Source of the DNA: Plasmodium brasilianum
Taxonomy: Eukaryota; Apicomplexa; Aconoidasida; Haemosporida; Plasmodiidae
Length of the DNA stretch: 64,000 nucleotides
Direction of reading: 5' to 3'
NCBI RefSeq assembly: GCF_023973825.1
Contig: NC_090115.1
Span: 1-64,000, forward strand
The notes beneath the pieces were generated by a model. That model was not told the origin of the DNA. It did not search any database and was given only the letters and a program-made list of their open reading frames with translations. Made by a program: the position numbers and the translations under genes. Below, piece after piece: positions 1-11,727 of the stretch (positions within the stretch are counted from its first letter, which is position 1; every line of letters begins with the position of its first letter).

Positions 1-293
1 TTTTGCTAGTAATCGATATATTCTGTCGTCTAATTTTATAGCAAGCGTGTACTTTTTGCCTAGGTATTTGTTAAACGTAATCTAAAAATCCAAAATAAAT
101 AATAGTTATTTAATGAATAAATAATATAATGATGAAAACAGTATTCATAAAAATATAAAATGAAAAATATAAATAACAAAAATATTCTTAAATAATTTTA
201 TCATACCACATGATTACTTAGATGCGGTATCCACGTTAAGAAGATAAGTACAACAATTTTAATAAATGAGAAAATCATAATGCTTTTTTTCAT
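1..293 (-). CDS. fam-m or fam-l exported protein, 5' part only (cut by window edge)
   Basis: This gene has two exons. Exon 1 is 207-293 (29 codons, starts MKKSIMIFSFIK, ends HLSNHV) and is followed by a GTATGA donor. Exon 2 begins at 81 after a TTTTTAG acceptor and stays open to base 1 (starts ITFNKYLGKK). Exon 1 is a hydrophobic signal sequence with the family's LTWI motif. Exon 2 carries RLLAK, a PEXEL-like motif with Arg at residue 52, the same position as in the 29-codon-exon-1 fam-l genes of the window. The intron is 125 nt, phase 0. Only 56 residues are visible, so fam-l and fam-m cannot be separated by protein. The upstream element near 660-725 matches the fam-m type better, so fam-m is favoured by inference. 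The expected role is export into the infected red cell; the molecular function is unknown. Confidence 0.8.
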
Positions 294-654
294 GTTCTGT
301 TCTTTAAATATTTTAAAATATTTAGTAAAAATATATAAATAGTTATACTATAACCTCTTAAAGGCAAAGGACATTATATTAGTTATTTAATTCCAATTTT
401 TTTTTCTTTTTTGTATCTACTTAATAAAATTTATATAAATATAGAGTATTTTATAACATCGATATACAAAAATAATATTAAAAAGGTATTATAAATATTT
501 TAACTTTATAGTGCTTATTAAAAAAAAATAACTTTCATCTAAATAAAATAATTTTAATTTATATAAAAATATTCAAAATATATATTTTAATGATTTAGCA
601 GAGTAGTTTAACTAAATGATTTTTATTATTAATTTCATTCAGAATATATTATGA

Positions 655-730
655 AAAAAATAATATTTCCATATTATAAGGAAATACGGAATTTATATAC
701 CATATAGATCGTATAGTATACATATAAAAT
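655..730 (-). promoter_or_regulatory. Conserved upstream element, fam-m type
   Basis: About 370-430 bp before the ATG at 293 lies a block containing GGAATTTATATACCATATAG followed by a GTATA-rich stretch. Near-matching blocks stand at the same distance from the two fam-m pseudogenes at 50.4 and 57.4 kb, and in reverse orientation before the fam-m pseudogene at 10.8 kb. Conservation at fixed spacing suggests promoter or 5'-UTR sequence. The function is inferred only. Confidence 0.5.
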
Positions 731-1190
731 ACATTATTTCATACTCCAAACCAATAAGTAATGTTATGAATATCTTGTCATTAAAAATTATAATTTTATT
801 AACATGATATTTTCAAAGAAATTATTTGTAAAAAAATATTAATTATAACAACACAAAAACAGTAATAATAAATGAGGATTAACTATATTTTACATAATAT
901 TTTGTAATATGTTAATATATCAGCATAATATATTTATGCATAAAGAAATACGATCTTTTATATTCTAGACCATGCTTAAAGAATCGAGTATATATGGAAA
1001 TACCTAATTTCTGAAAAAATATATAAAGTTAAATAAGTTCTAATTTTTCTGTTTTTTCGAAAAATTTTGAAAGTTATAGATTTAATTAAAATAAATATAT
1101 ATCATTATTTCTAAGTGAAAACTATTTATATCTAACTACTTAATTATTTTTAATTAATTGTAAACATTTAGAAGGAATATTAATATAATC

Positions 1191-1210
1191 AAAAAAAAAA
1201 AAAAAAAAAA
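1191..1210. repeat. Poly-A tract, 20 nt
   Basis: An uninterrupted run of 20 A residues, one of the longest homopolymers in the window. Such tracts are common in Plasmodium intergenic DNA. Confidence 0.95.
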
Positions 1211-4200
1211 GAAAGGAGATTAAAGATATAATAAGCATTGATATAGTACAAATAATTTGATTAATTTGGAAACATATATGAAATAAATTTACAAATAATA
1301 TACAGAATAAAAATGATTTGTAACGAATCATTAAGAATAACAATATAATTTACTAAAAAGTATGGTATAATAATTTTTCTATGTATGATTTTCAAATAAA
1401 TTTATTATTTTGTTTTTATTCATTTAAAAATACGCAATGCTTGTAATGTATTTTAACAGTAAATCATAATAAATCTATATAAATATATAAAAAAATAACA
1501 TTTTATTAAAAATACTTTTAACGGAAGAAACATATTTTTTCCAAATAATTTATTTTTTTAACAGATAAAGTGAGGATTATATTTATAAAAATATCATATT
1601 CGTAAAAATTTATTGTAATAATCTAACATATAATTTCACATTTCTCTTATTAAAAAGTCTTAGCCTGCAAGTTAATAATTTGAAAATTGAAATAGAGAAA
1701 AAATTTCCTAAATTTAAAACGCCATTTTTAAATTATAAAAATTAAAGTTATTATATATTTATTCCTTTAATGTATATATTATTATAGTAACAACACTAAA
1801 TAATTCTTTTATTTAGTCTATTTTAGGTTTTTTTCAAATTTTATTGTCCCATTTTTTTAATTTCATTTAATGTTTCTTTATATAATATAATTTTACCGAT
1901 TTTAAAAATATATAATAATCCACGTATATATATTATAAAATAATTTTCGAAAAATAAGGATACTACATAATTATATCCTTTCAAGCAATTATTTAAAAAT
2001 AGTATTTTTCTGTTCTAGAAATATTGGTGATTTTTAAACTTTCTTCTGGTTCTTCTTGGAAAATATATCTTTATTTTTCACAATTATTTATACCTCTCTT
2101 AAGTTAGAAAATAATGAACTAATAGTTTAATTTCCTTGTAAAATATTTATTTTTCTCCTTATTAAGTATATATATCATGGATAAATTGTTCTGTTATATA
2201 TATATTACTCAATAAAGTTAGCGTAATTTTCGTATTATGTATTTTTTACATTTAATAAATAATATAATTAATATTTAATGCATACAAATTAAATAAGTTA
2301 AATATATAATAACATGAAATTTAATTATATTATTTACATTCCTGTGCAAAATATATAACACAATATCTACAAAAAACATGTTATCTTTTTTGAATGTTCA
2401 ATAATTATAGAATTTAATCCACGGTTTATAAGGTTTCATCATAATTCACATAGAGTAGCTTAAGTTTTTTCTTTTATACAAAATAAAAATATTTGAAATG
2501 TTTACTATTTTATAATTTTACATTATAATTATATGTTCTACTAGGTCTAAAAAAATTTCATTCTAAAATTAATAAATACACTCTTAACATACAACCTAAA
2601 AATATGAACGTTTATATATTAATCATGTAAATGGATGTGTGATACAGAAAATATCTAATATTCCTATTTAAGTACAAAATTTTAAAAATTAGTGAAGAAT
2701 TCATAAAAATTATATTATTAAGTGCATAATTGTACCATTCTTAAAATTTCTGATTATATTAAGTGAATCTATTCAATTATAATGAATCTCGATTATTATA
2801 AAATATTCACTAGAACAGTTATACAGGCAAGCACAATCTTCTTCTACTACTACCTTTTAAGAATTTATCTTATAATGTCCAATGGTTATATTATCATTTA
2901 ATTCATTACTTTTCATATATTTTCTCTTTTATAGCACTATAAGTTATTTTAACTAAAAGAGAGAATACCATTCCACCACCCCTGTAATCTATGAGGACAG
3001 GAAATTTTTGGAGTAATAGTGTTTTAATTATATATATATACATATAATTTATATTAATACTAGTTTATTTGGATTCTGTTAATGTCCTCAATAAGAAAAA
3101 ATAAAAATATTTTGAAATTTCTAGATGAACCATTGGATAATATAACGATAAATGATTCTTAAAATGCAAATATATATTCAGCCGATAGCATATATTACAT
3201 AACATATTATAATGTAAGAAATAACTTTTATATATTAAATAATAATAGTTTTTCTTTATATAAATTAATGTCCTGGAAATTTTTTTTTGAAATTTATATA
3301 AAATAAATACAAAAAAAGGTTTCAAGATAATTCTTTTAATGATATTATTACAAAATTATAGATATATAAATTATTTTAAGTCTAATAGAACTATAAAAAA
3401 TACTTATATAAAGTTGTACATAAACTACTTTAACAAAGTAAACTAAAAATATTAAATTATAGCATAAATATTTTATGTAAATTTACATATTATGTAGAAG
3501 AGATAGATATAATGTATAAATTCTTTATTATTAATATTATTACCCAAATATTTATTTAGAACATCGATTATTTATATTGAGAAATCAATTCCTATTATAC
3601 GTATATAAGTGCAATTAAATAAATAATTTTTCATAACCTTATCATTATGTTTAATGAAAAGATAAAATTATCATTATATTTTTTAAAAAGTGGTTATAAT
3701 AAAGATATTCCACACATGAATGTAATTTTATTACATCAATAATGATTTTTACTTTATTATAGATAATTTGTCCAAAATATGAAAAATTATGTAACTCGTT
3801 ATTTCAAATATCAGTGCTAAAACCATAGAATATGATGTTAAATAAATTATATAAAGAAATACAACGAATAATAAAAATATCTTTAAATGATATTAATATA
3901 TATATAACAATAATATCACATATTATACATTAAAATAATATGGATAAATGAAATTTATAACATTATACATGGAATTACTTAAAAAGTTATGTTTCTCCTA
4001 TGAGACATTATGCCCCTATATTTCTGCGTACAAGTGAAAGGATTAAATAAATTTGCAACATATTCAAAATAAAATAGATTTATTTATTTCTATTTTTTTC
4101 ATATATATTATTCTTTAAGACTGATATTATAATTAGAACGTATTGATAACTATAAATTCTAGTATAAATGTATGTGAACTATAAATTTATATTTGTATGT

Positions 4201-5828
4201 GCCTAGATATAGCAATATATATAACAGTTACCGTATTGAAAATTTATACATTATAAATGAAAAAAAATTTTCATATATTGTTTAAAGAAACATAAAAAAA
4301 AAAAGTATTAATTTTATCTATATTCTTAGATGCATTTTGCGATGTTTTATACATATAGCAATAAAGTTGTTGAATTATATGATAAAAGTTTAAATGTGCA
4401 ATAAAGCTATTTCATTGTTAAATATTATTTCTTAAATTAATAAATACTATATTCATAATAGTATCATGAAATATTCAATAATAAATTCAAATTGCAATTA
4501 ATTTTGAATTTATTTAAATTAATTGTTTTATATAAAATACAGTATCATAAAATTATTCTGATCTTAAAAAAACAAAAAATAGAATAATTATATCAAAAAA
4601 GAAAAATTTCTTTTTCACATATTTATAAAATAGTAAAAAAAAATAAAAATAAATAAATATTTTCATATAGATGTTTCAAATAAAATTACGCTCAATTTTA
4701 TTCTTATTCTTACAAATATTTCAGAAAATAATATGGACTTTTTATTTTGTCATATATTCATTCACGATTATTAGTTCACTATATAATATTTTAATAATAC
4801 ATGTAATTAATATACTCACATTAAATTATAAATATATAAAATTTCCTAAAACATCAGAAATTATTTTTATATATATTTCCCCATATATTCTTACTAAGCA
4901 ATACGATTTAAAATGGAATAGGAAGCAATATAAAGAATTAAAATTAAAACAAACAATAGAAGGCACAAAAACCTTGTAAGAGATTAAATTAAGAATTAAA
5001 AATAAAAGCAATAATTACATTATATATTAGATTAATTATTCATAAACATTATAACTTAATTGTTTATGTGAAATTATTATTTACAAATATATACTATCAA
5101 TTAAAATTTTTTTTTTTTAATTTCCTCACCATTATCTCTTACTTATATACATGTTTCAAAGGAAAAAATCTAATTAGAAATAAATACTTACATTATAATA
5201 TAATATCCTATATGGTTAGCAATACGGTTAGAAATTTCTGTAATTTCATTTACAAATTCATGTCTCAAATAATATTATAAAACTATATATAGGATTTTTT
5301 ATTTTGCATGCTAAATACATATTTATTAATAATGTTAAAAAGTTATTATTTTTAGATGGTTATTAAATGTATAAAAAAGAAAACAAAAATATATAACAAC
5401 GTTTTGATCTATTTATCCTAATATTTATACATATTATCAAAAAAAAAAATATAACTATGAGGCTTCAAAATAGTTTGTATTCTATAATGTAATACATTAA
5501 TCTATTTACATGGAATTATAATATTATTAATTTTTATTTCAAACTTATAATATATTTTATTAATTCTTAACCATACATTATAAATAATTTTACCATACGT
5601 GTATCCTAATAATTTTTCATATTTTGTATAAAAAGCCAAATTTATTTTAATTAATTAATATACCTAAATGTACATTTAATTAATTAAAACTTAGTACATA
5701 TGCAATCATTCCTATCTATAAGTACTAATAGGATAATAACGAAGAATATATGTATACAATAAATTATACTATTTAAAAATTATTCAATGGTAAAATATAC
5801 ACCATAAATATTTAATATTTAGGAAATT

Positions 5829-5850
5829 GATATATATATATATATATATT
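5829..5850. repeat. AT dinucleotide microsatellite
   Basis: A short uninterrupted alternating AT run in gene-free DNA. Confidence 0.9.
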
Positions 5851-6592
5851 TATAATATTAAGAGTTATAAGTACATTTTTATCGTATATACTTTTTACAA
5901 AAAATATAACATATATTTATAATTTACATATTATTAATTCTAATCTCTATAATATAGTAGTAAATGTAAATAATAATTCTAAAACTATAAATGTTTGTAA
6001 CAAAAGTAACAAACGTATAATAATATAAAGAAATAAAATATTAGTACTTTTAATTATATGGTTTATAAATTATTTATCTTCAAACAAAATGTGGATTAAA
6101 AAGATTTATTTACAATAGTACTGATAATAATATTCATATTTATAAGTTTGTATTAAGAAAAAAAATAAATAATAAAAAAAGAAATATTACTTATAATAAT
6201 GCAAACTTTATACAATAACTTTTATATTACTTCTTAATGTTACTCATATAACTTTATATTATTATTTATTTGTCTTCTTTATAGGACCAATAAGAATTTT
6301 ATATAAAAATATATATATAACTATGATTTAAAATAAAATTACTATGAATATATTGCCTGTGATATATTTATTGAAGGTTAAAAAATTTAGTAAGCGTATA
6401 AAATAAATAATAATGTATTCAATTATTTTATAGATCTCATATATATTTTTACATATTTGATAATTTTATATTCTCTTTTAATTAATATATATTAATTAAA
6501 AATAAACACGTTGATAAATAAAAAGATATTGATTTGTATTTTTACTACAGAATGTTGTATACAAAATTCTTGCGTAATAATAGAGTGTCACT

Positions 6593-9225
6593 ATGGAAAA
6601 ATGCTTTTCCTCGGTATTATTCGTTAATTTTTAATATGAATAAATTTGTACATATATTTTTATTAATGATAAAAAAAAATGATAATACAATAAACGTAAA
6701 AATTAATTCTTATATAATTCTTAATAATTTTCTTCAATTTAGCACTTAAGTGTTAGAGGAAGTAGTTTTTTCAGATTTGTTAACGATCATTATTTTAAAA
6801 ATATTACTAAAAATATAATTGAGAAAACGAGTTCATTAAATAATGAGAATAATAAAGAAGAATTTAGGAAAAAATGCCTAGATTTGGCTAATTATGTAAT
6901 TCATAATAAGAAAGCACCCTCATATCGTAATCAAGTAATTTGGGAAAGAGCAATAAAGAGTTGGGCAGAATCTCACTATGAAAAGCTAAATAAATATGGA
7001 GGATGTCCTTTCATTTTAGAGGAAAAAGATATAGAAATCTTAGAAATAAAATATAAAGAAGTAGATTTCTGTGAAAAAAAAAGTCAAGAATTGAAGGAAA
7101 TAAAACGTTTAAAAACACAGCACTCACGAGGTTGTAATAATGAATACTTAAAGAAGTGTAGGGAATATAATGCGTGGATTAATGACATGAAAAATTATTT
7201 TGACGGAAAAAAGAGTCTTATTCAAAATTGTTACCAAAAAAATAATTCCAGAAAAAAAGGTTCCCAATCAATATGCAACATACTGAACCTAGAAACTTTT
7301 AAAGAGCCACCTGATTGTTTACTGGTAAAATCAGTTACAACTTGTTCCAATTTAGAGGAAAAAAAAAAGGAAATCCCATCAAAACAAGATCCAGAAAAAC
7401 TCGAAGTTGAAGATAAATCCAAAGATATACCTGGAACAGGTGTGCAAACTCAACCTACAATGGATGATTTGACTCAAAAGAGAGCTCAAGAGGCAAACGA
7501 TAATCCACAACAATCGAAAACTGAACAGGAAATGGAAGCTTCACCTTTAGTTCAAGCCAAAGCAGAGGATCAAATATCATTTCCTATATCTCCAAATTTA
7601 GAAACTGAAACTAATCCTGCAAAATCTACAGAATCTGAATTATCAAATGTTGACTCAAATTCTCAAAATTCTTACTCCCCAACAGCAAAAGCACCTGAAT
7701 CAACATTTTTAACCCCTGATGTTACAGTATTAACCCAAGAAAGTAAAAATGCTCCTTTTTCTTCTGAAGAATCATTTAAAGAACTTACACTCCCCGACAT
7801 TCCAAAAGCAAGATTAGTTAAAGGTATCGCTAATCCTACTTATATTTATATATTTTAAATAACTAAAATAACTAATATATATATATTTAATACTTTATTA
7901 TAGATTCACCAGAAAACTCATATAATACATATATATCATCTATTCTAATAAGCTTTCTAATTATTATTGTATCCACTCTTTTCATTAATGTAAGATAAAA
8001 AATATGTATTAAATATATGATAATTATTTGATTATTTAATAAATTATTTAATAATTTGGTCTTTTTTATATTGCAGTATGCTTTAATTGGGCTGTTTAAA
8101 AAAAAGAAAAACATAAAAAGAAGACATGTTAAATTTCTCAAAATACTACTACCTTCACATGCTGACAAAAAAGACATATCTTTAAATGATGATCATTCAA
8201 AACACTCATTACAAAAAAATGAAGAAATCACAAAAAAAATAAAAATATATGAAAATGACATAATAAATAATACAAATGTGTTAAAGAGAAATAAAAACAT
8301 GTCCAAAACTATTATTGAAGTACATTTGGAAGTACTCGAAAAATGCAGAAACGAAGAATGGGAATTACAAAAATGGGAGTTTTTAGAAATATGCCTACAG
8401 AAAATTACAAAAGAGGAATTTAAAACAAATGCTAACTTAACAAATGATGAATTAATAATAGAAAATATTATAAGTAACCACGATATTGAAAAAAAAAAGT
8501 TTCTATGGAATAAATGGATAGAAAAACACAAAAATATTTCTGCAAAATTGAAAAGAACACATTGGTTTAATAATTTGAAAAATGAATGGAAAAAAGAACA
8601 AGTGTACGCAATAAAAATAAAAGAAATAAAAAATGATATTTCAAATGATATTAAGAATGTTCCATTTTTAGAAAGAGAAAAAGATTTATGGAGAAAATGG
8701 ATATCAAAAAAGTACATGATTATAGAGCACTATTTGGAACAGCACTGGTTAAAAGAATTGACAGACGAATTGACGTATACTTTAAATAACTATGAAAAAC
8801 AAGAAACTAAAGATAATATATCATTATTAAATATACAAGAATTGCAAAACAAAAAAAGTTATAAAGAATTATATAAATATATAAAAAAAAAATTACTAAT
8901 AAAACTGTGTATACTCGTACTTATGACTGTATTAGAAGAATGTAAAAAAGAAGAGTATCTAGATAATAGGCAATCATATTTTGATAGTTCCATAAATAAA
9001 ATGAAAATAATAGAAAATTTAGATAAAAATAAAAAAATTAATGAAAACATAACTAAATTGAAGGAAGATGATTTTGAAAACGGGAATAATAAGCAAATTA
9101 ATGGATATATAAAAGAAGATGCCCTTATACAGGATATAGAAGAAGAGATAAGAGAATATGATACATATGTAAATTGTAGAGAAAATGTAAATACATTAAA
9201 AGAGTATAATCATATAATGGAATAA
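6593..9225 (+). CDS. STP1: STP1 protein (subtelomeric transmembrane protein), copy A, complete
   Basis: Four exons, 6593-6613, 6743-7823, 7904-7989 and 8077-9225, encode 778 residues. Exon 1 is a seven-codon mini-exon (MEKCFSS). Exon 2 holds the N-terminal domain with spaced Cys and Trp (KYGGCPF, DFCEKK, KKCREY, CNIL, DCLL). It continues into a Pro/Ser/Thr/Glu/Gln-rich low-complexity region, about residues 170-365. Exon 3 (86 nt) encodes most of the single membrane segment, about residues 377-402, completed by exon 4 (YALIGLF). A basic stretch follows, then a Trp-rich cytoplasmic domain with motifs such as NKWIEKH, HWFNNLKNEW and LWRKWI. There is no classical N-terminal signal peptide, as is usual for STP1/SURFIN-like proteins. 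All introns are GT-AG (129, 80 and 87 nt) and all junctions keep frame. The expected role is an infected red cell or parasite surface antigen. The exact function is unknown. Confidence 0.9.
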
Positions 9226-10804
9226 TACACCATACAAGATGGTAAAGATATATTCAAAAAATATTCTAACGATATTCTAGTAATATCATTTGTTCACAAA
9301 ACATATGTCGCAAATTTTCTGATATCGGAGAGAGCAAATAAAAATAATACTATAAATTTAAGAGGAATCTAAAATAAAATGCATTAACAGAATATGAAAT
9401 ATTAAATATAGTAATTTAAAAAATCACATAAAAGTTAATAATAAGAAAAAAAAGGGATAAAAATTAAAGGAACAAATATAAATACATAGAATAATTCTGA
9501 TGATTTCTGTATGTACAAACGATAAAACTTAAGATAAGGAAACATATTATATATATCAACCTATACCTTATTTATCATCTAAAATTAATTATTATATTTA
9601 AGAAAAACAACAAATAATCATAAAATTAAAACAATAATTCAAATTTTATCCTTATTCTATCCTAATTTATACTTCTTTATAATTTCGTTAAATGAAAAAA
9701 TTATATCTTGTTATTTTATCACAGAGTATTTTAAAAGATAGGTTAGTATTTTTTTACATATATATTGCATATTATACAATGCAAATAAGTATAAGAAAAT
9801 TAAAAAATTCATAATAAAGAATTAAATTCCTATATACTACTTTAGTAAATATATGTACATTATTTAATTATTTATACAATTATTTATTTTTTTATCTTTT
9901 TTTTTTTTTACTATATTAATATTTTTTCAAAATATATGTAGTTATTAAAATAAAAAAGTTACTTATATTAATACAAACATTTTTAATTTAGATATAATTG
10001 TATAAATTAAAATTAATTAAAAACTATAATTTCCAGAAATCATGGGACAATAATAAAAAATCATTCCATTCTTGTTTTTATATAGTATTTCATAAATTAT
10101 GTTATACCATATAAATTATATTTTTTAAAAATAATATATACATTAAAAAAATGAAACACTTTAATTAGTAACTAAAACATATCCTACAACTAATATTATC
10201 CAAAATGTTATTTTTTCCATTTATTATTGTTATTATATTTTTATAATTTTTAATATTTTTTAATAAAAATAAAAATTTTTTATAATATATCATAGTTATT
10301 AAATTTGAAATATTATTAGGTAAACTTAAAATTCTTAGCATTTCTTTTATATGTATGATATATATTATATATGTATATGTTCAATACATACTATATTGTA
10401 TATTAATTCAATAATTCCATAAAATTATAAATTGCATGTTTCTTTACTTTTTTTATTATGAAAAGGATTAATAAAATAATTTTTTAATTAGTTCACTATA
10501 GCGAATCATGAAATTATGTATTTTAAATAATTATGAAAAAATTGATATTGTTTTATTTTAATGGAAGATACTATTTTTATGGATAACATTAAGATAAAAA
10601 TTATATAATATATTTTTAATACTATTTTTCTTAGTATATATTGTGAAAAAATAATATAGTTCTATATATTTTATCTTATGATTACGACACAATTACAAAA
10701 ATAACATTATAAAATTAATTTATCAACCTTTATCAATAAAAGTATATTTTATTGATATTAATTTTTTCCTTTTTGAATATATTAGTATATTAAATGTTTA
10801 TACC
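9226..10804. other. 3' flank of STP1 copy A and intergenic DNA
   Basis: After the STP1 stop the same frame stays open for 48 more codons, to a TAA at 9370-9372, including residues such as DGKDIFKKYSNDILVISF. This may be an eroded C-terminal extension. The rest is A+T-rich sequence with no gene seen. Confidence 0.5.
10375..10440 (+). promoter_or_regulatory. Conserved upstream element, fam-m type
   Basis: Read on the minus strand, this block contains ATGGAATTATTGAATTAATA followed by ACAATATAGTATGTA. It resembles the block before the fam-m pseudogene at 57.4 kb (GGAATATTGAATTTATATAC). It lies about 370-430 bp before the pseudogene start at 10805, the same offset as in the array. Confidence 0.45.
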
Positions 10805-11727
10805 ATGAAGCAAAAAAATTAATTTAAACATATTCATAAAATGCTATGTTTGCTCTTTAAATATAGATATATCATTTGAGTAATGATGTAGTATGATAGT
10901 AATATTATTTAAGAGCATTTGTAATATTCGTATTTTTTGTTTTTCTTTTTTTTAATGCTGCGCTTTTGAACGAGATTATTTAATATATCATAGAGCAAAT
11001 ATTTATATATTTTTTTTTTAGGAGCACAATTAAAAATACCTTTAATTAAAATTACAACACTGTTAGTAAAACAGATTAAAGAAGTTATTGATTATTATCA
11101 AAATATCAACAATATGTGATCTCAAATATTGTAAGGTTAAAATATGATATATAAAATAATGGAGAATACAAAAAAGAAATATATCTAATAATGAAAAGCG
11201 GAGGAAAGGAAAAATCAGAATATAAAATTTAAGTTTATTAATTTGCAATACCATACTAATGGAATATAAAAATGGGCTGTTTGATGGAAAGCATTTCCAT
11301 TCTGAAATAGTATGGATAAAAAAAAAAGTTTATGGTGATATTCTTGAGAAAAAAAGAAGACTTTGAGATGTAGCTTTTAAAAAAAATATAATTTAGAAGT
11401 TACGGATATGCTTTTGCTATATTTTTTCTTTTTTTCATGTTCTCAATAGATTTTCCTGTACTAATAGTACTTGAGAAATTGGAAAAGATTGGATATATTG
11501 CACCATTAAAAGCGCGCTGGAAATTTATATATAAAAACTTAGATCTACAAACAAGTGGAGTAAAGCTAGCTATGGGTGTAACCTCATAAGTTTCAGGAGT
11601 ATAATATTTTCATCTAATATCTTTTGACTTACTTATTCTTATAATAGATATTATACGTATAGTAACGATTCCTAAAATCTTAAGATATAATGAAAAATAT
11701 AAAAAAGTTAAGTTGATGACTGCGTAA
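10805..11727 (+). pseudogene. fam-m pseudogene
   Basis: Exon 1 remnant at 10805-10890 starts ATGAAGCAAAAA. It then loses frame through an extra A and meets TAA, but the DNA still follows the family pattern to the end (AATGATGTA then donor GTATGA). Exon 2 starts near 11022 after a poly-T AG acceptor. Its clearest part runs from about 11262: MEYKNGLFDGKHFHSE, then WIKKK, FRSYG, a hydrophobic FFLFFM stretch, and the closing ILRYNEKYKKVKLM. This matches the intact fam-m gene at the right end of the window (NNGMFDGKHFHFEKK, FRSYGFG, NNEKYKKIKL). Several in-frame stops and frameshifts, for example inside and after KKRRL and near YNEKY's upstream membrane segment, show that it is not translatable as one protein. 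Confidence 0.85.

Larger units (their letters stand above)
294..6592. other. Long gene-poor A+T-rich stretch
   Basis: No convincing gene is seen in about 6.3 kb. Open frames here (for example 3065-3325 minus, 4671-4979 plus, 5068-5280 plus) are rich in Ile, Tyr, Phe, Lys and Asn. They have no splice pattern, signal exon or family motif, and fit chance frames in A+T-rich DNA. The first 1.2 kb resembles the 5' flanks of the fam-l/fam-m array at the other end of the window. A slightly G+C-richer spot lies near 2975-3010, but no protein could be read from it. Confidence 0.6.

Noticed and set aside
3065..3325. 86-codon minus-strand open frame
   Set aside because: Low-diversity Tyr/Ile/Phe/Leu translation with no family feature.
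4671..4979. 102-codon plus-strand open frame
   Set aside because: Composition is only hydrophobic and Lys/Asn-rich, with no signal-exon layout, splice signals or family motif; chance is likely in this DNA.
6884..7858. STP1 copy A exon 2 treated as an intronless gene starting at TTG
   Set aside because: The frame is open upstream to a good AG acceptor at 6742. A mini-exon with ATG and GT donor precedes it, as in copy B. At the 3' end a donor at 7824 joins the membrane exon.
8193..8717. 174-codon minus-strand frame opposite STP1 copy A
   Set aside because: It is the antisense shadow of the Lys/Glu-rich STP1 last exon.
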